A stretch of DNA of 64,000 nt from positions 338,836 through 402,835 of the forward strand of contig JACKQL020000047.1 in NCBI GenBank assembly GCA_018296165.2. The letters are read 5' to 3'. Both the position numbers and the translations under genes were made by a program. The stretch is from Termitomyces sp. T153. Its lineage: Eukaryota; Basidiomycota; Agaricomycetes; Agaricales; Lyophyllaceae. The notes below the pieces were generated by a model. The model was not told the DNA's origin. It ran no database searches and saw nothing but the letters and a program-made list of their open reading frames with translations. Below, in pieces: positions 46,304 through 56,418 of the stretch. How positions within the stretch are numbered: the first letter of the stretch is position 1; each line of letters opens with the position of its first letter.

Positions 46304-47118
46304 CTAGTCCGATGTGAAACTCTGTAGAGATAGTGTGGTTTCTGTCTTCCACGGAATTTCCTTCAGGTGTGGATCTCGAAAAGGGCTGTAGGACTCATTG
46401 CATGACCGAGAAGGCGTGGGACTCGGAGGTTGCGCAACCTCTAACTCAGAATCTGATTGTGTCAATCGCATTTCAAACTTTAATAGCTTATTGATGGAGA
46501 GATTTAGTTTTTCACCTTTTGTCGCGGCCAGATTTTCGTCAGAATCAGGTAACTTGAAATCAACTTTCGCGAAGCGTTCCAATCGTGCTTTCCTCGTGTA
46601 CTGATCGATTTTCTGTTGCTCGATGTCTACTCGTCGTTTGGCCCTCGCAGACAGTTCCTGTACAAGTTGTTCAAACGATGGCTATATTCGGGTAAGAATC
46701 AATCACTCGCGATTACGAAATCATAAGCTTTCTGGGATTTCAGTTTTGCTTTATTAGCCTGAATCCTGTTTCGATGATATCTCCTGGCTCGAACTATGAA
46801 GTTGTCGAACGATGATCTATCTTGAAGAACCGTGTCAACCAGCCTTCTAGCTCTGATAATGACTGTTAGCCTGCAAAAGCAGTTTTACTGCCAATTAACT
46901 TACTTTCCGTATTCTTTCATTGATTGGTCGAACTCCTTGTCATCCAGATACACACTATAATTGGTTATCCTGTCAATAACATCATGGAGGACGTCATTGG
47001 CTTCCACTAGTGGTTCACGAATGTTCTCCTGTTTGTTGACAGTCAAGAAACCCAAGGAAAAGAAGTCCACTGCAAAGGAGCCAATAGTAGCCAAGTTAGC
47101 AGCTGTAGTCAGAGCCAT
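46304..47118 (-). CDS. Hypothetical protein H, copy 2
   Basis: Same architecture as 12517-13332. Exon 1 from 47118 reads MALTTAANLATIGSFAVDFF and ends SMKEYGK. The middle exon lies near 46880-46740. The last exon has MERFAKVDFKLPDSDENLAA and a Pro/Ser tail ending at 46304. A net in-frame change and largely conservative substitutions relative to copy 1 support coding, but the middle exon has diverged and I could not verify every splice site. Confidence 0.52.
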
Positions 47119-47496
47119 TTGAATATAGATATATGGAGGAGACGAGGACGGAAAAATGGGCTTGTAGGTAATTGATGGGCAAATGCAAACTTGTTATCAG
47201 GATTTATACAAGTAGGAGTGAGAGGGCATCTTCAAATCTGGAACAAGAGGTGTAGTCATGGAAGTCCCATGGACGTCACTTATTGGGAACCTGGAGGGCT
47301 TCATTGTTCCGACCGCGCTGCAAAGGACGAATTGAGTACAAGCACATCTCATATTCGAAGTCAGGATACTTCCAGTTTGATGCATTGCGTTTCAGAAGAT
47401 TACCCACGCTTGTCAAACATTTAACGAACGCCTGGAATAGACATATTCATCAACCAGAACTCACCTCTCCACGACTTTCACTTGTCCCTTCGAAAG

Positions 47497-48868
47497 ATGG
47501 GCACTCCGTTCGATCCTGAAACTTTCGTGTCTTATAAACCTGGGGGACCAAAGAAAGAAGGGGGCGAACTGTCACTGATTGAGGTCTTCTGGCGAAAGCA
47601 CTGTCAGTTTCTTAAGGACCACGGGTATATCCTCCGACCTCGCTATCAGCCTGATTGGAGGCCTTCTTGGTTGGACACTTCCAAGGACTGGTTAGAGTGT
47701 GAAGACGGTGTTTTCTCGAGGGTGAGCGACTCGAATTCTTGCTTTTGAAATGTGTTATCCTTATACTTTCCTGGCTCATAGAGCACCGTGCTAGATGCAA
47801 CTCGTACTGACGGAACTCTTGTCATGATTAAAGCTATCCATCGTACTCGTTCGCCTGATGAGATTCCCGTCGGCAAACTTCTCTCTTCTGAGCGTCTGGC
47901 TTCCCCGAGGAATCACTGTATACCTTACCTGGAAATCATCGACCCACCAGAAGGTTCAGATGAAGCATTTGTAGTCTTGCCTCTCCTAGTCCCAACAGAA
48001 CTAGCGCCATTTGAAACCATTGGTGAGGCAGTAGAATTTTTTCGTCAGATATTTGAGGTATATTCCGCTTTTATTTGAATCCGAGGACATGAGGGCTTAT
48101 GGTCACTCTAGGGTTTAGAATTCATGCATGAGCACAATATTGCACACGAGTAAGACTATTAATACTTCTTGGGAATGTTGGAATCCGCTTGTTAAATGCT
48201 TGATGAGTATAGAGACTGCAAATACGATAACATCATGGCAGACAGTCGGCACCTTTTCGATGCAACTCCTCACCCCTTTGAGGACAATATGAAGCGCGAT
48301 TTTAGTGGTCCGATTTCTGTTGTCAGATCTCGAACTAGGAAACCTGTCAAGTATTACCTCATAGACTTTGATTTATCGAAAGAGTACCCTCCTGGAGGCC
48401 CGCCGCGTCTTGAAGAACCGCCATGGGGAGGTGACAAGACCGTTCCAGAGCATTTACTACCTGATGCTCCCCCTTGTGATCCGTTCCCGGTTGATGTATA
48501 TTGTTTAGGAAACTGCGTTAGGAAGAACTTTCTTGATGTGCGTGTGACTATGTGCTTAGGGTTTTCACTTCTTAATCGCAGTGTAGGGTTATCAATTTCA
48601 GGGTCATCAATTGCACAAAGGCAGGAAGGGTTTTGAATTCATGCGTGAGCTTGTTGACGACATGACGAATCCCGATCCCCTGGCGCGTCCCCAAATGAAC
48701 GAAGCCGCTTCTCGTTTGAATTCTATCATTGATGATCTTAGCGATTGGAAGCTGCGTTCGCCCATTGTTGAGGTTGGCCAACGGACTAAGGTCACAACAT
48801 TCGTCAAACATTGGACTAAGCAACTTGTGCGGAAAGCGCGGGGAATCCCTGCAATACCCAAGGTTTGA
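47497..48868 (+). CDS. Fungal kinase-like protein K, copy 2 (five exons, 376 aa)
   Basis: Same five-exon structure and motifs as copy 1 (VMIKAIHR, HED catalytic loop across an intron, IDFDLS, VPEHLLP). The last exon begins GHQLHKGRKGFEFM. Exon 1 differs from copy 1 at roughly one base in six, while intron 1 through exon 4 differ at about one in fifty. The start ATG at 47497 is chosen by alignment; an upstream in-frame ATG at 47482 adds five codons and is not shared with copy 1. Confidence 0.8.
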
Positions 48869-49350
48869 ATATATATTTGGTGCACTTCAATCCAGGATCG
48901 ATCTAGTCACATATGTATCTCTTCTATCCTTGTTTTACGGATTATCAGTACCCCTTCGCCTGTCGTAACTTCATATACCAATCTATTCGGATATCTTCAA
49001 CTTGGAGTTTATGTCAAGTTATATCTTTGGATTGTTGGATTCAGATGAATACGCTGATAAAAAGGTCTTGCATCGATCATCGAGCGTCCGAAGTTATATT
49101 ATCGCAGGAGATTTCGGAGCTGCAGCTTCGGGCTTGATGTCTGAACATTGTCCAAGATGAGAACTAGACTAGAGGGATTATCGCAGTCCTGAGCTAAGAA
49201 TAACAGATGGATTCCGGTCTGAAGAGGTATAACGTCGCTGGATGCCAGTATCAACGGCCACTACCGGTCACGTCGAAGACAGAATAATGAACAGGGATAT
49301 TTTGGGGTCGAGAACGCAGATCAAAAGAGAACAAAAAAGAACAAAAGATG
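48869..49350. other. 3' flank of K, copy 2
   Basis: Aligns with 15102-15400 up to about 49170, then unique. No gene seen. Confidence 0.5.
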
Positions 49351-49439
49351 AATGAGTCGATTTTGTCAATGGGTCCCAATCGAGCCCAATTACCCGGCAC
49401 TGATCTTGTCAAGATTTGGAGCTAAGTGTGTCCCCATGA

Positions 49440-49620
49440 CATGCTTATATTCGCATATCTTCAGAGACTGCAAGTCCAGCAAAGTCATAGCTGATGCCTA
49501 CCACTTGTCGGACACTCCTCCACATCCGTTTGCACGTTACCATGAATTATGAATTCAGCGGCAAAGTTTCCCTTGTCTGAAAAAACTGTCTCGGAACATC
49601 TTTTACCGCTTATTTATGAT
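49440..49620 (+). pseudogene. Relic of kinase K in the second unit
   Basis: RDCKSSKVIADAYHLSDTPP and HPF align with the catalytic-loop exon of K (DCKYDNIMAD, then PPHPF), followed after a stop by a KTVSEHLLP-like segment that matches KTVPEHLLP. Truncated on both sides; CpG content normal. Homology with the X/Y block begins directly after it. Confidence 0.6.
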
Positions 49621-49733
49621 GAGAACGGGTATATGCTTATTCCGAAAGATCGTACTGCAAACACACGATCCGCACAAGTCCAATGAGCCGTGAGTAGTTC
49701 TTCGTGAAAAGCCTTCTTTAGTCCTCGGAGCAG

Positions 49734-50422
49734 CTAGAAAGGCAAGATCGCCACCACTTCTCTTATGACTTCTTCCGTCACATCCTTCCAACCGTCAACC
49801 GTAATCCCATCTTCACCTACGACGTTTTTGACATCCACCTCGTCGAATATCTGGTCAATAATTTCGGTTGTAAGCTGCCCGAAAAACCCCTCTGAAAAGT
49901 TTCCATTAGACCTAAGTAGCGAAGATATTACTGACTGATTGAAAAAAGGTGCAGGAATAAAGCTTAAAGCTCAAAGATCCACTCACTTCTGTGGAAATAC
50001 GTAGCCTTTAATCTTGTGGGCAGGTAAAACTACAACTCACTCTTTGTCTTCGTTAGGGATCCATAATGCTCGAAGGAGAGGGTCATCCTCATACATGCGA
50101 CAGAAGAAAGATATCCCGAGCTTTCCACCGACAGAGTTCGCCACTTTGAGGGGGCTGTCAACGTTGCAAAGTCGGAAGCACCATCTCTGCGTGTGTTGAC
50201 GTGAGTCTTCCTCTAAGATGGAAGTCCTGGTAATGTCTAAGCTGACAAGGGCGAAGACTCAGGGTGGGCGATGCTTGAGAACGCTCGATTTGAGACTAGC
50301 TCTACCCGAGAGGTATTCTTGTGATACGGCCTTACCTTATATATGTAGCGGAGGAAGATATTGCAACAGGAGTCCGAAAAACTATCCCACATCAATTTTG
50401 AATAGTCAGACATTCCATACAC
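49734..50422 (-). CDS. Gene X, copy 2: hypothetical protein, possibly interrupted
   Basis: Family unknown. The first exon may begin near 50422 (MYGMSDYSKLMWDSF). A middle exon reads LCNVDSPLKVANSVGGKLGI and continues to EDDPLLRALWIPNEDKE. The next part, VVVLPAHKIKGYVFPQK, is separated by an in-frame TGA (complement 50037-50039). The last exon reads QLTTEIIDQIFDEVDVKNVV and ends VVAILPF with stop at 49734-49736. The mutated copy at 22377-23135 carries CAA at the TGA position, so this may be a nonsense mutation. The gene could therefore be a recent pseudogene or be spliced differently. Confidence 0.5.
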
Positions 50423-50626
50423 AATTCACACTTTGAGACCATATTAATAGGAGTTCATATGAATAGGGATTACGAATAGTAACTACAATTGAATTGTCTC
50501 GTCCATCAACTACGGCCAATTTTTCAGGTTGCCACTATAAGGTCACCTTAAATTACCGCTACAGCACTGCGAAGTGTGATGATAAGGAGACCAGGTTTCG
50601 CATCCCGAGTACCCAAACTCCAGGGT

Positions 50627-52165
50627 TCATTTTGTCGTCAGTGATATATTTGACCATTCCTGAGTAGCTCCGAAGCTGCTCTTCGTATCAAACAAGCGAT
50701 GACGATGCGCCGACTCCGAGTCATCATCACTATCATCCGAGTCAAACGCGGTCTTGATAGATCCCGCACGTTCGATCCTAGAGGTACTGCGCGTGGACTT
50801 CCTCTCATTCCGCTTCGCTCGCTCCTTCAACAATTTCCCAATCCTATGCGTGTTCGTCCTAGTGGGGACATTTGCTGTATCTGGTCGAATATAGGCGTCC
50901 TGAGGTACCAGTGGAGCCGATAATCTGACAGGGGTGGGCTTTCGTTCGACAGGGGATGCTACGTGAGATGTTGAAGCAGATGGCTGAGAGTATAATGACT
51001 GTGAGCTTCCAGAGCCTGGAGAGGGGGCTGTCATAGAATGCTGAAAATACGATGGAATAGAGAGTGATGGCAGAGTCGGCTTCGGTGTTAGTGCCGGTTC
51101 TGGAGCAGGAAGGTCAGAGGAAAGAAGCGGTATTACTTCCGTGAATTGAGGTTCGACCTCTTCACGTTGTGACGGTAAAATCGTCGCTAGCGAATCTGTG
51201 GAATTGTTGGAATGTATCTTGTCTGACGGAAGGAGAGAGTGGTCAAGAGGTGGAATGAATGGCTGGTTTCTCCACTGAAGTTTTGGTTGTAAAAGAGAGG
51301 TAGCACTGTCATCCGACAGGTTACGAGAGTGTCGAAGCGTAACACTGCTCCTCCTCTTTACAACAACGACAATCAGGATGATCGCAGAAATTACGATGGA
51401 CGCGCCTCCGATGATACCAGATATGATGAGCAGGGTGGTGTTTGGGTCATTAGTCGACCTCTTCGACAGTAAATCAATTGAATTTAGAGGAGGGGCCATT
51501 GAAAATCGGAGCGAATGGGAAACGCAGGATGGGGGATTAGCGTTGTGATCTGGTTTTTTGAGGGATCTGGTACGGTCGTTTCGGCACAGCCTCGCCATGT
51601 CTGAAATGTTGAAACAGTCAGTGCATTGCGCATTGCGCAGTGAGCACTGCTTTCCAGGAGAGAAAGCGCAGTTAATTTAATATACGACACACGAGATATC
51701 TACTTTGAGTTGAATCAAAAATATCGAGAACGGAGTGTATGACTTGTCCATAAGCGGGATGACGCGAGTCCCAAGTAGCGACTACCATCACTCTCAAGGC
51801 TTTTGCGAGTTGTCTGCAGGACACAAAATCGTTCATCGTTTTTGAACCGCAAAGGATGCCAAAAATCTGTTCGGAATTTCATTCTAGAATGCCAGAGTAG
51901 TATGACTCGCAGAATACGGAACAACCTGAGCCACACCAAACCGAAGGTGAGCGCCCGCGTTCGTCAAACACCATCCTTTTGACATCTTCCCGGAGCCTGC
52001 AATCTTCAGCGTCGCTCATCAAAATCCACCTACGAACCACAAATTTTAGTGCGATCGCAATCTTCGAAAATTGTACGAATGTTGTCAGAATATGTACGAC
52101 TGAAGAATTGAGGCGAGCACAGAGAATACATTGCTTGAGTTGAAAGCATGTCCGATGGAGATTGT
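50627..52165 (-). CDS. Gene Y, copy 2: single-pass membrane protein
   Basis: Family not recognised. Upstream exons (52165-51900) read SKIAIALKFVVRRWILMSDA and DVKRMVFDERGRSPSVW; the next (about 51815-51710) reads LRVMVVATWDSRHPAYGQVI. The last exon starts near 51660 with a cysteine-rich segment (CSLRNAQCTDCFNISDM). It then has the transmembrane helix IISGIIGGASIVISAIILIV followed by basic KRRS, and a ~230-residue Ser/Pro-rich tail with an acidic run (DSDDSDDDSES). This suggests a surface protein with a cysteine-containing outer part and a long disordered cytoplasmic tail. The start codon and one intron border (about 51900) are unresolved; a GC-AG intron there is possible. Confidence 0.6.
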
Positions 52166-52239
52166 TGTGAGGGGATGGTTGAAGAATAATTCAACACGAG
52201 ACGTGGAACTGTATTAAGGTTGCATTGTGACATGATCAT

Positions 52240-52614
52240 TGTTCGGAGAGCGCCGAGGCAAATTTTCGATCAGGTGGGCGCTTGTACGAGTCGAATTCAC
52301 GAATGCAACGACGAGAAAACTTACAAGGGCGCAAGCCTTGTTGCTAAATGTTTGCCAACACCTCTGAACCTTGAATTCGAGTGGGCGGAGGGTCGATTTG
52401 TCTAACTCAATCCCATCAATGAACCTTATTGAGTTTTGAAGACTCCTTTGACAGGTGTCCTGTCGACCGCGTCTCGCGACGCGAGTCAATAGAGGGCGTG
52501 TCATCGGTGAATATGATAACCTCTAGGTTAGGATACCAAACATAAAGATGAGCAATGTAGAGGAGTGGGAGGGTGCCAAAAATGTATCGCAGACGTGCAA
52601 GATGATAGTGCAAG
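52240..52614. other. Unique spacer between gene Y and the third unit
   Basis: No gene recognised. The homology to the first unit ends near 52235 and the third unit begins at about 52615. Confidence 0.4.
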
Positions 52615-52644
52615 ATTGAGATTATCGTAGCAGTAGGCAGGCAT
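52615..52644 (-). pseudogene. 5' tip of acireductone dioxygenase gene
   Basis: The first nine or so codons of the dioxygenase (MRAYYYDNL at 10888) are recognisable here as MPAYCYDNL starting at 52644, after which homology stops. This places the duplication edge inside exon 1 of that gene. Confidence 0.65.
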
Positions 52645-52809
52645 TGTGATAAGGATCAGTACCAGTGGGAAATGGTCGTTGAGAACAAGTCAAATAGCTA
52701 CAGTAGCAGTAGTCACGGGTGGATGCAGCGTGTTTGCTACGACGGTGTAAAAACACTTGGACTTTCGTATAGTCCATGTTGTCGTCTTGATATCGTCAGT
52801 ATGATATCT

Positions 52810-52995
52810 TTATCTCGCTGAATTTGACTTGATCCGTACATCCAAACTATCCTGGAATTGTATTTCGCTTTCAGCTTCATCTTCTCCTGCTCCACATCCA
52901 AGTCTGTTCTTTCGACTATCGATTGAGTCTCCCAGGCCTAGCTTGATTCCACTGATTGCTAGTATCTGAAGGACCACGGCTGTATTAATGGACAT
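52810..52995 (-). CDS. Small conserved ORF, 61 aa, second copy
   Basis: Paralogue of 11103-11291: AVVLQILAISGIKLGLGD is unchanged, while the C-terminal half has substitutions and lacks one codon. The frame, start and stop positions are kept. Confidence 0.42.
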   Translation of the reverse strand: MSINTAVVLQILAISGIKLGLGDSIDSRKNRLGCGAGEDEAESEIQFQDSLDVRIKSNSAR

Positions 52996-53397
52996 CGTTA
53001 TTCAGTTCGACCTGTTTCGGTACCTCTCACTGTTACCTTGATTGCGAATGAAGTGTGGTTATAATCTGCTAACCTGCGTAGTACTGAGTGTACAACTTCG
53101 CAAAAAGAGGGTTTCGAATTCATGTGCAAGCAGGTTCACATACGAGGAATTCCGATCCTTCAGGGTAAGTTCCTCGTCCGGGTTCTATCATTGGAGATCT
53201 CAGCGAATAGAAGACCCCGTTTGGTCAGCTTATCAGAATTGGCAGGATTTTTGAATATTGGACAAGCGGCCTATCCTCAAGGTATGTAAAACTTGTGTTA
53301 TCCAAGCCTTCATACCTTCCGGTGTATGTTAAGCTGAAATGATCTATCACTTCTGCCATCTCCGCCGTCGTTTATTGTTCACTTTTGGATGAAACTT

Positions 53398-54010
53398 ATT
53401 TTGATATCCTGGCAAGATCGTAAAACAACGATCTGAATTGATGTCTCCTTTTGGCAGTTATCGCACATACTCGGGCTGTCTCCAAATGAGAACATAGCTC
53501 GATTGATATCTCGTATCGGCGCTTATATCAGCGAGCTTCTACTTTTTCTTGTATATATCCTCTTTCGGAACCATGTCACTCTGAACCATGCTTCGCGAAA
53601 CCAGAATGGGTATGTATCCTTCGCTCAAGAGACGCAACTTGTTTCCGTAGAAACCCTATCTCCTCAAGTTCTTTCTTCCCTGTAACTCATTGCTATGTAC
53701 GGTGGTGCAACGATCATACTCAATCGACAAGCAATCAAATGCGATACATGGTCAGACGAAGGGTTTCATTGTTCCTTTTTCGGCTTAGATTAGTATCAAA
53801 GTCTGGTAAGTATCGACGAGTTACAGCCAGTATACATTTACCCGACAATGTTCCCAGTCTTGGTGAAAACGATTTGCCATTTAGAACAGGTTCTTTGTAC
53901 AGGCGTCATAGGGGCCTACATGGACACACAGCTCTCTACTTTCTCTTTTTTCGGTTGTTCTTGTTTTTTGGTCGATATGTGACGACGGCTGCCAGCTGTT
54001 ACCTATAGTC
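53398..54010 (+). repeat. Triplicated host sequence R, copy 3
   Basis: Starts ttttgatatcctggcaagat and aligns with copies at 11672 and 45531. Confidence 0.72.
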
Positions 54011-54239
54011 ACTTGTCGAATCATGGCTATTACCGCTATAGCATCTGAGGGGGAGATGCTAGAATTTTGGAGTCTTGCTGAACCACATTTGAGCATTGCC
54101 CGTACTGTCTTGGAAATAGCTTATTCCTGACAGTGTCATCGGAAAAAGCGATGTGACTAACTATTTTTCGAAGTATTTCAATTTCAACCCTGTATACTGG
54201 ATATACTTACTGCCTGAGTAAGCAATCTACTTGCTTACC

Positions 54240-56083
54240 CTAGGTGAATAAGTAAGATATCATCTCGATATCGTGTACCTGCAGAATGGGCTTCCCACCC
54301 CCAACATCCTTTGGACGCATCACCGTTTTTCAGTTCAGTCCAATGGGATATCGCACTTCTCCAGCACGTCCCGCCCAATCAAAATCAATGAGATGAACCT
54401 GTACGTCATCGGACTTGAGGGAGGCAGGATCGATGAGAAGGTTGGCAGCTCGTATATCGCCATGCACAAATCCATTTTGATGGAGCGTTTGAACAATGCT
54501 TTTCACCTTGTTTTTCACCTTTTCCTGCAGTTCTGATGATAACGGATAATGATGGAGGATCTCGTATTTTGACTGGTCCATGATGACCACTTTCCACCCT
54601 CCGGGGATCTCGATGATTTTCCGCAACTTTGGTGCCATTTGATGCATTGCAAGGGAAATATGTACATCTGCGGAATACTCATGTTGTGTAAATTTGACAA
54701 TACACTTCCCGGGATCAGGTTGGTCGAAATTGGCAGTGAAGAGCAACTTGTCTTCTTCGAGTTGCATGGTATAGTCCAGGCGGACTTCTGTACCATGATC
54801 GTTACAATATGATGTTAGATATGGGTATCGGGGATTGATGCCAAGGTTAGATCGTTTGACAGAGCCGGTTGTGGATCCAAGAAGTGCGTAATGTTCCTCA
54901 ATGAGATGGATTGCTTCCACCAGCGCATCCAAGGTAGCTGCCACCTCGTGTCGCGAATGCAGTCAGGTCAATACCTCGGCATAGGGGCTCAATTCTGACT
55001 TGCTGTCCATCCCAAATAGCGGCATAGAAACCTAGTTTTGACCCTGCATATCCTATGAGAAGTGTGTCCCGATGAAGGTGACGCCATATTTACCTGAATC
55101 GACGACAAGGATAGAGGGGAAACACGTATTTCGATTACCAAAGCCAAGCAATGCACGGCTGAGAAAAATGGTATAAGATAATGTCGCTTGGTACAGAGCG
55201 GATCCCTCTGCATTTTTGCACCTCTCGCTGCTGCCGGTACGATGTTGAAGGCGAGGTGTCCCTCCGTGACATATTCAGTATTACCTATCTTCTCTGCATG
55301 AAACTGTAAATCCAGGCACTCGGAGAAAACCTTCGCGACAGCTTCCCTCCGATCGGCTTCCACTGGATACCACTCACATCCGACTGGTGTCAGTCGGAGA
55401 AGATAATCCATAGCCTTATTGGAGGGGAGCTGCTTGCATCGATCCCTGAAGACCCCGAAGGCGCGTTCGTATAGTGCGACAGGGATGGAACTAATCTCGT
55501 AGGGTCGGTTGACGGTGATCACTTGATCCTCGCCTACAACCTTCTGAAGCCTGGGAGGCTGAGCCAGAGATGACGGCGCGATGTCAGTTATTGTTTTCAA
55601 GCGTTTAGCGAGTATTGTGGTGTCTCTTCCTCTTCACGTCGACGTTTTTTCCCCAAAATGACTATGGAAGGATATGTGTGAGGGGATCATGTATGGTGAA
55701 AGGGCTGACACTCTACCTTCATGCGGAGCTTGCACGATAACGTGGAGAAGCTCAGAGTCAGGACCTGTGCTCCAGTACTCAGAAACGCTCCGAGTCTCGA
55801 GAAGGCGCTCGACATCATTATTATTCGCGTTCAACGAGAGACCGCTGATAATTTCTTCCAATCGATCATGTGAGAAGGCAGCGTCAACGTCTTTGACGGG
55901 CTTCCAGAGTAACAGAGACGTCGGATCGTATGGGAGTGATCGTGGATTTTGAGACTGAATTCGCTCTTTGAACTTGGAAATCTTGGCATCAAAGTGAATG
56001 TCGACAACGAAGGCGTTAGACTGGGGTAAGAGTTTGCCATTTCCATCGACGATGATGCAAGTTACTTCCCACTCCGGAGGCAT
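54240..56083 (-). CDS. Crinkler-type header fused to kinase-like domain
   Basis: From the start at 56083, residues 1-~122 look like the Crinkler (CRN) header: a ubiquitin-like fold with CIIVDGNGKLLPQSNAFVVD, SLLLWKPVKDVD (the LxLWKV-like core) and the closing LLHVIVQAP. A basic linker KKRRREEEE follows an intron. The middle part (about 55600-55110) has RPYEISSIPVALYERAFGVF and YVTEGHLAFNIVP; then LLIGYAGSKLGFYAAIWDGQ. The C-terminal kinase-like domain has NGFVHGDIRAANLLID and HLIDFDWAGRAGEVRYP. A TGA at 54330-54332 ends the frame, but kinase-like sequence (KPILQVHDIEMISYLF) continues in frame to a TAG at 54240-54242. One junction near 55600-55640 needs an unusual intron or a frameshift. CRN proteins are known as host-directed effectors in oomycetes; their role in free-living fungi is unclear. 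Confidence 0.72.
54330..54332 (-). other. In-frame TGA near the end of the kinase-like domain
   Basis: Separates RYPIGLN from KTVMRPKDVGGGKPILQVHD in the same frame. Homologous-looking sequence on both sides suggests a nonsense mutation (for example from CGA) or a short natural C-terminus. Confidence 0.5.
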
Positions 56084-56214
56084 CAGTTAGGGGCGCGTAA
56101 GCCGCATAAGGGCTAGTCACACCAAGTGACACAGTGACATAAAAGTGACATTGTGTGACATTAGGAGGGGTTCAAAGTTAGCGTGTAATGGACGCGAAAG
56201 GTAGTTGTGACATT

Positions 56215-56418
56215 CACTGCGGGCGCCAAAAGTTGATTCTTTTGGAAAAATGGATAAAAGAAACATGTTATGCCATTTCTTTGTCAGCCCTTAGTTTCGG
56301 AAAAAGTCGTTTTCCATTGTCTAATGCCTTTTCCCCCTTGAAATATGTGCATTAGGAATGGCATAACATGTTTCTTTTTCACTTGTTTCAAGGGAAACAA
56401 CTTCTGGTGCCCGCAGTG
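56215..56418. mobile_element. MITE-like hairpin element, 204 bp
   Basis: Terminal inverted repeats CACTGCGGGCGCCAAAAGTT (56215-) and its near-complement ending CGCAGTG at 56418, ~21 bp with two mismatches. A second inverted pair inside is perfect over ~21 bp: AGAAACATGTTATGCCATT near 56260 and its complement near 56355. Flanks share ATT on both sides, a possible 3-bp target duplication. It encodes nothing. It sits exactly at the switch from CpG-normal to CpG-free DNA. Confidence 0.82.

Larger units (their letters stand above)
52615..54010. repeat. Third, partial copy of the host unit
   Basis: Aligns with 10863-12270: dioxygenase tip, small ORF, coding-like fragment and sequence R (53398-54010). 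Homology ends near the shared GACGGCTGCCAGCTGTTACC, before gene H would begin. Confidence 0.8.

Noticed and set aside
54330..54944. Kinase-like frame as a separate gene starting at 54944
   Set aside because: The upstream exon joins in frame through a short GT-AG intron (to the acceptor GTGGCAG), so it is the C-terminal part of the Crinkler-type protein.
56110..56165. Cluster of GTGACA motifs that might be a regulatory array
   Set aside because: Spacing is irregular and there is no second copy; low-complexity chance cannot be excluded.
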